A DNA stretch of 11,222 bases, taken from NCBI GenBank assembly GCA_049514955.1, contig JBEKUO010000189.1, forward strand, positions 1-11,222. Direction: 5' to 3'. The position numbers were made by a program, and so were the translations under genes. Shown one piece after another: positions 1 through 4,984 of this stretch. This DNA comes from Bog-159 sp049514955 (GTDB lineage Bacteria > Acidobacteriota > Terriglobia > Bryobacterales > Bryobacteraceae). Every line of letters starts with the position of its first letter. The first letter of the stretch is position 1. The notes under the pieces are model-generated. The model did not search any database and was not told where the DNA came from. It saw only the letters and a list, made by a program, of their open reading frames with translations.

Positions 1-93
1 TGTGTTCAGAATCGTGGTGTCGAGCGATTCCATGAAGAACGCCACCGCCACAAGCCACGGCAATAGTCGCTTGCTGTACACGCCAGCTTCCAT
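1..93 (-). CDS. MFS transporter, DHA2 (EmrB/QacA-like) family, N-terminal fragment
   Basis: Thirty-one codons are open from an ATG at 93 to the window edge; the rest of the gene lies to the left. The peptide has a short basic N-terminus (YSKR), then a hydrophobic first helix (LLPWLVAVAFFMESLD) ending in TTILNT. This matches the first membrane segment of 14-helix drug:H+ antiporters, where the family motif is lDxTivNvALP, so the protein probably exports small molecules across the inner membrane. No strong ribosome site precedes the ATG. It lies downstream of, and in the same direction as, the beta-barrel gene at 1154-315; an exporter beside an outer-membrane channel is plausible but unproven. 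Only the first helix is visible, so the substrate and exact subfamily cannot be given. Confidence 0.6.
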   Translation of the reverse strand, partial: MEAGVYSKRLLPWLVAVAFFMESLDTTILNT

Positions 94-187
94 CCAATCA
101 GGCTAGCAGGCTCCGAGCCGATCGTCCGGGCCGGTACCCGCGCCGCTGCTGGATTCTTCCGCCGCTGGAGTTTCTACATTTGGGTAT

Positions 188-215
188 GGTGGGGCAGGCG
201 CTTTCGCCTGCCAAC
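188..215 (+). repeat. GTGGGGCAGG-type intergenic hairpin, copy 1
   Basis: A perfect 8-bp stem, GGCAGGCG (193-200) with CGCCTGCC (205-212), closes a CTTT loop and is preceded by GTGG. These 28 bases match 7321-7348 at 27 positions. The hairpin lies in the 221-bp gap between the beta-barrel gene and the MFS gene. It is one of five GTGG-initiated hairpins in the window, all outside genes. It could act as a bidirectional transcription stop or be a dispersed REP-like element; it has no T-run. Confidence 0.7.
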
Positions 216-237
216 CGGTGAACTTCAGTTTCGCAGT

Positions 238-304
238 GGCGAGCAAAGCTCGCCGCAGGCGATTCTTCTGGAGGCTGGTGTCGCCGGCGACTCCACGGGG
301 AGTC
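238..304. repeat. Stack of three further inverted repeats
   Basis: Just after the copy-1 hairpin come three more inverted repeats. GGCGAGC-AAA-GCTCGCC (238-254) has a 7-bp stem. GTCGCCGGCGAC (280-291) is a perfect 12-base palindrome. GACTCC-ACGG-GGAGTC (289-304) has a 6-bp stem and overlaps the palindrome. Together with 193-212, four self-complementary units fill most of the space between two same-strand genes. The gap contains no convincing gene. Likely roles are attenuation or termination between the two genes, or a remnant cluster of short dispersed repeats. Confidence 0.55.
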
Positions 305-314
305 TGCTGGAAGA

Positions 315-1154
315 TTATCGTCTGGCCATTCGAAAACTAAACGAATAGCCGATTCCGACAAAGTGATCAACCGCGGCCGCGGAAAGCCCGACTCCCACAT
401 GCAAATCGAGTTGCTGCTGCGGCCGGATCTTATACGCCGTTCCGAAGTGCAGAAGGTGGCGCGGTCCCCCAGCTTGCGGAAAATCGCCTGCGTATTCGGC
501 GAACGCGTCCCAAGCTTTGGTCAACTGGCGATCCACAAGAAACGTGGACTCGCCGACAACCCTGTGGGAGCCGCCTATGGTCGGCACATAGATCGACAGC
601 ATGCCTGCCGCGGTCCAGTTTGCAGAGACCTTGCGCGACCAGGGCAGTTGGAAGGATGGATCGTAGCCATGGCTGGAGATGGCGGCCGCCCCCGTCGGGA
701 AGCTCAGCGAGACGACCGCTGACACCTGGAAACCGTCCGGTCGATTGAAGAGTTGCTGTTTAATGCCGACCGCAAGATCGCCAAAACCCGATCGTGGTAC
801 GGCGGCATTCAACGAGTCCTGGTAATAGTCGGGAGCTGTGAGCCGCAGTTCCGTGCTCGGACCAATTCCAAACCGAATGAGAGTCTCGGGGAAATCGAGA
901 GTACGCTGCCTTTGGTTGCCCGTGTCGAGTACGCCGTTTTCGGTCTGGAACACCCCGTTTGGAACAACTGCGCTGGAGTCTGTGACGGCCGGCCGATCAG
1001 TCGCAATCGCCGCCGCAGCGCTACTTGCATCGGGCGCCTGTGCCGAGGCGGCGGGAACGACGCCCGCACCAATGAGCAAAGCGGGCCAGACCACCACACC
1101 GCACCGGAGAGTCGTGATTCGCGTTCTGAAAAGCGACGGCCTCAGACGATCCAT
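315..1154 (-). CDS. Secreted outer-membrane beta-barrel protein, 'transporter' / Phenol_MetA_deg-like
   Basis: A 279-residue protein with a long signal peptide: a basic n-region with several Arg, a hydrophobic core near residues 19-35, and a likely cleavage after ASA or AQA at about 38-40. The mature start (ATDRPAVTDSSAVVPNGVFQ) resembles the TDRPd.T.sa..vp.G.fq.E opening of the Phenol_MetA_deg family of outer-membrane barrels. Alternating polar/hydrophobic strands follow, with a terminal aromatic-rich strand VGIGYSFSFR. Members are usually annotated simply as transporters; a role in phenol degradation is not implied. The ATG at 1154 was chosen because the frame continues upstream only through low-complexity sequence derived from the hairpin repeat at 1294-1339, and because the signal peptide begins here. 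The ribosome site is weak. The substrate is unknown. Confidence 0.72.
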   Translation of the reverse strand: MDRLRPSLFRTRITTLRCGVVVWPALLIGAGVVPAASAQAPDASSAAAAIATDRPAVTDSSAVVPNGVFQTENGVLDTGNQRQRTLDFPETLIRFGIGPSTELRLTAPDYYQDSLNAAVPRSGFGDLAVGIKQQLFNRPDGFQVSAVVSLSFPTGAAAISSHGYDPSFQLPWSRKVSANWTAAGMLSIYVPTIGGSHRVVGESTFLVDRQLTKAWDAFAEYAGDFPQAGGPRHLLHFGTAYKIRPQQQLDLHVGVGLSAAAVDHFVGIGYSFSFRMARR

Positions 1155-1293
1155 GTAAGCGCGAGAAGCAAGGCTGCGGCCTAACCCGCATTTCTCACGT
1201 GTGGCCAAATGACGTGGCGCCTGCACCCGTGCGCGCCGTGAGGAGACTCTTCCCGGCACCCCCGCAAGCGTGTGGACAGACCGTCGAGGGAGG

Positions 1294-1339
1294 GCGTCGG
1301 CAGGAGTGCCGACGCGGCACGCAAGAGTGCGTGCGCCAC
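1294..1339 (-). repeat. Double-hairpin intergenic element, copy B
   Basis: Read on the minus strand, GTGGC is followed by a 7-bp stem-loop (GCACGCA-CTCT-TGCGTGC; plus positions 1334-1317). After one base comes a perfect 9-bp stem-loop (GCGTCGGCA-CTCC-TGCCGACGC; 1315-1294). It is the same length as the element at 8369-8414 and matches it at 41 of 46 positions in opposite orientation. The five differences lie in loops, form a compensatory C-G/G-C swap, or change a U-G pair to U-A. It sits upstream of the beta-barrel gene, 140 bp from its ATG. A spurious reading frame across it (CRVGT) is a by-product. Confidence 0.8.
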
Positions 1340-1388
1340 GCCCTGACCACGGAGGTCTGTGAGAAATGCGGGGCCAATGCATCTGGAT

Positions 1389-1432
1389 GCACGACGGAGG
1401 CCCAGAGACTTGCCACTGTGGCTTCGTCGTGC
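1389..1432 (-). terminator. Possible terminator-like stem-loop after the M48 gene
   Basis: Arms GCACGACG (1389-1396) and CGTCGTGC (1425-1432) are perfect complements. The stem extends by three more pairs, one a G-U, to 1399/1422. An inner small hairpin GCCACTGTGGC (1412-1422) competes with the extended arm. It begins about 47 bases beyond the protease stop on the minus strand, a plausible place for transcription to end. There is no T-run after it, so a standard intrinsic terminator is not supported. Confidence 0.35.
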
Positions 1433-1478
1433 CGATCGGCGCGCGGGGCGGTGGGAGCGCCTCTCTCTGCCGCTATCC

Positions 1479-2489
1479 TCAGTTACCGCTGTCGTCGCGG
1501 CGCTTCAGTGTGGGCCGCTCATCCTGGTCGGGCTTCTGACCGTCGCTGTCACCGACCGGGCCGGTGCCGCTGCCCGGAGCGCGACGCAAGGTCGGTTTGT
1601 TCGGGTCGTCCTTGCCGATCACCTTTTTGCGGTTGTGCAGCGAGTAAAGCCGCGCCTTCACGTCGTTGAACTCCGAGGTGTTGACCACGTACTCGGGCTT
1701 GGCCTTCAGGATCGTTTCGATTTCCTTCTGCGAGGCCTGAATCCGGTCGTCGGTCATGGGGTGGGTGGCGAACACTTTCGAGATCGTGCCGGGCTTGCGT
1801 TTCTCCATCGTCTGGATCTTCTCGAAGAAGTCCACGAACGAAGTGGGATCGTAACCCGACTTGTACATATACTGCAGGCCGAGGAAATCCGCTTCGCGCT
1901 CATTGGCTCGCGAGAAAGCCAGGAATCCCATGGGGATGGCCAGACTGGCACCTTGATAGATAGCGTATCCGGCCCAGCCGCCGCTCATCACCATCACCGG
2001 AATCATGGCGATTTGAGCCAGTTGGCCGCGGGTAGCGTTCCGGGTGCCGTGGCGCGCGGCCACATGGGCGATCTCATGCGCCATCACGCCCGCCAGTTCG
2101 GACTCGCTGTCCGCCTTCAGGATCAGGCCGGAGTTCACGAAGAAGAACCCGCCGGGCAAAGCGAAGGCGTTCACCTCTTCGGAATCCAGCACCTTGATGG
2201 TGAACGGAACTTTGGCGTCGGAGTTGCGGACCAGGTTTTGGCCGACCCGGTTTACGTATTCGGCGATAACCGGGTCATCCACAATTTTGGCTTGGCGCTC
2301 GACTTCCTGCGCCAGTTGCTTGCCTATGGCGATCTCTTTCTCCAAAGAGTAGAAATTTACACCTTTGCCCACGTCGCGATTGCCGATTTCGTCGGGATCG
2401 TTCTTCTTGTCGTCGGCAAAGGAACGAGTTGGCAGCAGGGTGAGTGCTGCCGCCAGGAAGGCCACGGATACCGCAGAGAACAGCTTCAT
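1479..2489 (-). CDS. Secreted M48 zinc metalloprotease, BepA-like (paralogue 1)
   Basis: This 336-residue protein has a signal peptide (MKLFSAVSVAFLAAALTLLP, likely cleaved after SFA at residue 25), so it acts in the periplasm. The M48 zinc site is complete: HEIAH at 138-142, and E197-x3-D201 in NEREAD for the third ligand. H243 in ATHP corresponds to the histidine that can cap the zinc in E. coli BepA. NAFALPGGFFFVNSGLI (107-123) is the usual BepA-type strand before the active site. BepA cleaves or assists outer-membrane proteins; here the C-terminal TPR domain of BepA is missing, and a Pro/Lys/Arg-rich tail ending RPTLKRRD (325-332) replaces it. The ATG at 2489 was chosen over an upstream in-frame ATG at 2516 because AGGAG lies 10 bases upstream. 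It is about two-thirds identical to the neighbouring paralogue. Confidence 0.9.
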   Translation of the reverse strand: MKLFSAVSVAFLAAALTLLPTRSFADDKKNDPDEIGNRDVGKGVNFYSLEKEIAIGKQLAQEVERQAKIVDDPVIAEYVNRVGQNLVRNSDAKVPFTIKVLDSEEVNAFALPGGFFFVNSGLILKADSESELAGVMAHEIAHVAARHGTRNATRGQLAQIAMIPVMVMSGGWAGYAIYQGASLAIPMGFLAFSRANEREADFLGLQYMYKSGYDPTSFVDFFEKIQTMEKRKPGTISKVFATHPMTDDRIQASQKEIETILKAKPEYVVNTSEFNDVKARLYSLHNRKKVIGKDDPNKPTLRRAPGSGTGPVGDSDGQKPDQDERPTLKRRDDSGN

Positions 2490-2577
2490 TTGTGGATTTC
2501 TCCTGCTACCTTTCACTATACGCCCAAAAGGGTGTACCTGTAGCGCTAATTTGCATACGTATGGTAGCGGCGGCAGG
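2490..2577 (-). promoter_or_regulatory. Spacer between protease genes with possible promoter
   Basis: The 88-bp spacer separates the two co-directional protease genes. On the minus strand it holds TATAGT (plus 2520-2515), a reasonable -10 hexamer about 26 bases before the ATG at 2489, but no good -35 at 16-18 bases. A perfect 10-base palindrome CATACGTATG lies at 2554-2563 and could be an operator half-site pair. Paralogue 1 may therefore be transcribed independently as well as by readthrough. Confidence 0.25.
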
Positions 2578-3552
2578 TTACTCTAATAAATCGCGCCTCT
2601 TGATGGTCGGGCGGTCGTCGCCTGGGTCGTCGCCGGGTGGCTCTCCGGCGCCGGGCTTGCGGCGCAGCACGGGCTTTTGGGCGTCTTTGTCGGTTGATCG
2701 CAGCTTGCGCTGGTTCTCCAGGGCCAGCAGGCGTCCCCGCACCTCAACGTATTCCGAGGTATTGACCACGTATTCCGGCTTCTGGGGCAGGATCTTCTCG
2801 ATTTCCGCCTGAGCCTTTTGCAGCCGGTCGTCGTTCATGGGGTGGGTGGAGAAGACCTTGGCGATGGTGCCGGGTTTCCGCTTCTCGAGCGACATCATCT
2901 TCTCGAACATGTCGAGCGCGGCAGTAGGGTCGTAGCCGGCCGCATAGAGATATTGCAGTCCCAGGTAATCCGCTTCGGCCTCGAAGCCGCGCGAAAAGGT
3001 CAGGAACGTCATGGGGATGGCCAGACCCGCGCCTTGGCGTATGGCGTAGCCGCCCCAGCCGCCTAGGAAGACCAGCGGGAGAGTGGCGATGTTGGCGATC
3101 TGCGCCCGGCAGGCCTGCCGCGTCATGTGCCTAGCGGCCACGTGGGCGATCTCGTGCGCCATGGCGCTGGCCATCTCCGCTTCGGTTTCCGCGGCATGCA
3201 TGAGGCCGGTGTTGACGAAGACGAATCCGCCGGGGAGGGCGAACGCGTTCAAAGTGCTATCGTCGATCACCTGGAAGCTAAAGGGCACCTTGGCGTCCGA
3301 GTTGCGCACCAGGTTCTGACCCACGCGGTTCACATATTCGGTGATGATCGGGTCATCGAGCAGCTTCGCCTGACGCTGGACTTCCGCCGCCAGTTGCTTG
3401 CCCATGGCGATTTCCTTCTCGATCGAATAGCAGTTGAGCCCTTTCCCCACGTCGCGGTTGCCGATCTGGTCCGGATCGTCTTTCTTGTTATCCGCAAACG
3501 CGACGGTTAGGGACAAGCTCAACGCCAGTAATCCGGCGCAGCCCGACCGCAT
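2578..3552 (-). CDS. Secreted M48 zinc metalloprotease, BepA-like (paralogue 2)
   Basis: A 324-residue protein with a signal peptide (MRSGCAGLLALSLSLTVAFA, likely cleaved after residue 20). The zinc site is HEIAH 133-137 with E191-x3-D195, plus the conserved THP histidine H237. NAFALPGGFVFVNTGLM (102-118) is the BepA-type segment. It aligns nearly end to end with the next gene, sharing GNRDVGKG, EYVNRVGQNLVRNSDAKVPF, KRKPGTI and KPEYVVNTSE, so the pair arose by tandem duplication. The tail has the same repeated motif: KPVLRRKPG (293-301) and RPTIKRRD (314-321). The ATG at 3552 has an excellent AGGAGG seven bases upstream; an in-frame ATG at 3588 lies in the repeat region and is rejected. It is the first gene of the minus-strand block. 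Targets are unknown; envelope protein quality control is inferred from BepA. Confidence 0.92.
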   Translation of the reverse strand: MRSGCAGLLALSLSLTVAFADNKKDDPDQIGNRDVGKGLNCYSIEKEIAMGKQLAAEVQRQAKLLDDPIITEYVNRVGQNLVRNSDAKVPFSFQVIDDSTLNAFALPGGFVFVNTGLMHAAETEAEMASAMAHEIAHVAARHMTRQACRAQIANIATLPLVFLGGWGGYAIRQGAGLAIPMTFLTFSRGFEAEADYLGLQYLYAAGYDPTAALDMFEKMMSLEKRKPGTIAKVFSTHPMNDDRLQKAQAEIEKILPQKPEYVVNTSEYVEVRGRLLALENQRKLRSTDKDAQKPVLRRKPGAGEPPGDDPGDDRPTIKRRDLLE

Positions 3553-3571
3553 GGTTCTGCCTCCTAGCAAA

Positions 3572-3614
3572 GTGGGGCAGGTTGTCAACCTGCGGGCCGA
3601 TTGTCAATCGGCCC
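3572..3614 (+). repeat. Double-hairpin element in the divergent intergenic region
   Basis: GTGG at 3572-3575 is followed by GCAGGTT-GTC-AACCTGC (3577-3593, 7-bp stem). Directly after it comes GGGCCGATT-GTC-AATCGGCCC (3594-3614, 9-bp stem). Both apices carry TTGTCAA. The order and stem lengths (7 then 9 bp) equal those of the copies at 1294-1339 and 8369-8414, although most stem bases differ. It lies in the 106-bp space between divergent protease and aminotransferase genes, 20 bases from the protease ATG, so it would be in or near both promoters. Confidence 0.75.
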
Positions 3615-3645
3615 TCCCCTGACAATACCCTAAGCGCAAATAACG

Positions 3646-3651
3646 TATAGT
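3646..3651 (+). promoter_or_regulatory. Possible -10 element of the aminotransferase gene
   Basis: TATAGT lies seven bases before the ATG at 3659, with no Shine-Dalgarno sequence between. If used, transcription would start at or next to the ATG, giving a leaderless message. No good -35 lies 16-18 bases upstream, so support is weak. Confidence 0.25.
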
Positions 3652-3658
3652 CATCATA

Positions 3659-4801
3659 ATGGGTTTCGAAGCAATTGCAAAATCGCAGGACGAATTGTGG
3701 TCCCGGTACGCTGACCAGTTCCCCGTCCGAAAGCGCCTGATCTATTTGAACCACGCCGCGGTCTCGCCGCTACCCAGGCGGGCAGCCGAGGCGATGCAGT
3801 GGCTGGCGGCGGACGCGCTCGAGTTCGGCAGCTTACACTACGGGCAATGGCTGGAGACGTACGAAGGGTTGCGGTCGGCGGCGGCCCGCCTGATAGGCGC
3901 CGAGCGAAGTGAAATCGCCCTCGTCAAGAACACCTCCGAAGGCATCTCCACGGTGGCTATCGGGCTCGACTGGCGGCCCGGCGACAAGATGGTCGCGTTT
4001 CGCGAGGAGTTCCCGTCCAACTACTACCCCTGGAAAAAGCTGGAAGAGACCGGTGTGCGCGTCGAGTGGCTCTCCTACCTGGACCCGCTGGAACGCATCG
4101 AGCAAGCCTGCCGCGGAGCCAAGCTGCTTGCGATCAGTTTCGTACAATATTTGAGCGGATACCGCGCGGACCTTGAAGCGATAGGTGAGATTTGCCATCG
4201 TAGCGGATGCATTTTTCTAGTGGATGCCATACAGGGGATGGGTGCTTTTCCGTTAAATGTGCGGAAAGCGCGAATACACGCCTTGGCGGCCGACGGCCAC
4301 AAGTGGATGCTGGGGCCGGAAGGCTGCGGTATCTTATTCATTTCCCAAGAGGTTCAGGACCTCGTGCGGCCTATCGAATTTGGTTGGACCAATGTGGCTG
4401 GCTACAAGGACTACGCCAGCCGCGACATGACCTTGAGGCGGGAGGCGGGCCGGTACGAGTGCGGCACATTAAATACTATTGGCTGCTATGGATTGCGAGC
4501 ATCGATTGAATTTTTACTTGAAATAGGGCTAGGAGTTATAAGTCCGGTTGTCCAAAATCTAGGGGATAGGGTGGCCGAAGGTGTTCAAACTAAAGGATAT
4601 GAGGTCCTCGGAAACCGGACTGCGGCTAACGGAGCAGGTATTGTGAGTTTTCGCAAGGTTGGAATGGAAAGCGCCCTCGTCGTCGAAAAGCTGAAAGCTG
4701 CCGGAGTGGTTGCCGCGGCGCGTCAAGGATGGGTGCGCGTCTCGCCGCACTTCTACATCAGCCCCGAAGAGATCGGCCGGATGGTGGAGGCGCTGCCGTG
4801 A
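3659..4801 (+). CDS. Class V aminotransferase / cysteine desulfurase-like PLP enzyme
   Basis: A cytosolic, 380-residue fold-type I PLP enzyme. It opens with IYLNHAAVSPLP (28-39), the substrate-binding start typical of class V enzymes. TSEG (92-95) forms the phosphate-binding turn, VDAIQGMGAFPLNV (188-201) supplies D189 and Q192 for the cofactor ring, and ADGHKWMLGPEG (211-222) carries the Schiff-base lysine K215. TLNTIGCYGL (270-279) and a small C-terminal domain follow. No desulfurase active-site cysteine loop is obvious, so the substrate cannot be assigned; cysteine desulfurase, kynureninase-like and isopenicillin-N-epimerase-like activities share this layout. The ATG at 3659 lacks a ribosome site. 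The TGA at 4799-4801 overlaps a GTG start (GTGA). The 4141-4680 segment is lower in GC (about 53%) than the rest of the gene. The last 17 codons are duplicated downstream. Confidence 0.85.
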   Translation: MGFEAIAKSQDELWSRYADQFPVRKRLIYLNHAAVSPLPRRAAEAMQWLAADALEFGSLHYGQWLETYEGLRSAAARLIGAERSEIALVKNTSEGISTVAIGLDWRPGDKMVAFREEFPSNYYPWKKLEETGVRVEWLSYLDPLERIEQACRGAKLLAISFVQYLSGYRADLEAIGEICHRSGCIFLVDAIQGMGAFPLNVRKARIHALAADGHKWMLGPEGCGILFISQEVQDLVRPIEFGWTNVAGYKDYASRDMTLRREAGRYECGTLNTIGCYGLRASIEFLLEIGLGVISPVVQNLGDRVAEGVQTKGYEVLGNRTAANGAGIVSFRKVGMESALVVEKLKAAGVVAAARQGWVRVSPHFYISPEEIGRMVEALP

Positions 4802-4984
4802 GCGGGCGGCTTCGCGGCCCCCTCACGACTGGGGCGGGGGTCAGGGAGCGGGGACCGGGGTTTTGTCTTCTACATCAGCCCCGAGGAGATCGGCCGGATG
4901 CTGGAGGCGTTGCCGTGATCGGGCGGCTTCGCGGCCCCCTCACGACGGGGGCGAGGGTAAGGAGGCTGGGGCCGGGGTTTTGTT
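4751..4984 (+). repeat. 117-bp tandem duplication spanning a gene junction
   Basis: Unit 1 is 4751-4867 and unit 2 is 4868-4984. They align without gaps and differ at about 12 of 117 positions. Each contains the last 17 codons of the aminotransferase (FYISPEEIGRM..EALP and stop), GGAGG, a GTG seven bases later overlapping TGA, and a G-rich tract ending GGGGTTTTGT. As 117 is divisible by three, both GTG codons (4798 and 4915) are in frame with the M14 peptidase. The aminotransferase end in unit 2 is a remnant with no start of its own. Confidence 0.9.

Larger units (their letters stand above)
1155..1478. other. 324-bp gene-free gap between beta-barrel gene and M48 protease
   Basis: No convincing gene is present: the open frames here have poor codon character and overlap repeats. 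The gap holds the double-hairpin copy B (1294-1339) and a long stem-loop near the end of the protease gene (1389-1432). The promoter of the beta-barrel gene should lie between 1155 and about 1290, but no clear -35/-10 pair was recognised. Confidence 0.6.

Noticed and set aside
98..400. Minus-strand open frame between the MFS and beta-barrel genes
   Set aside because: It overlaps the end of the beta-barrel gene in another frame and runs through the hairpin stack; no coding features.
1155..1382. N-terminal extension of the beta-barrel protein
   Set aside because: The extra 76 codons cross the double-hairpin element and would place non-protein-like sequence ahead of a normal signal peptide.
1359..2543. 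Long plus-strand open frame antisense to M48 paralogue 1
   Set aside because: It mirrors the codon pattern of the protease on the other strand, has no ribosome site, and gives a His/Val-rich sequence with no family features.
3583..3607. TTGACA hexamers at both hairpin apices (minus strand) as -35 boxes for the protease gene
   Set aside because: They match the -35 consensus, but no -10-like hexamer lies 16-18 bases downstream of either; the match follows from the TTGTCAA apex.
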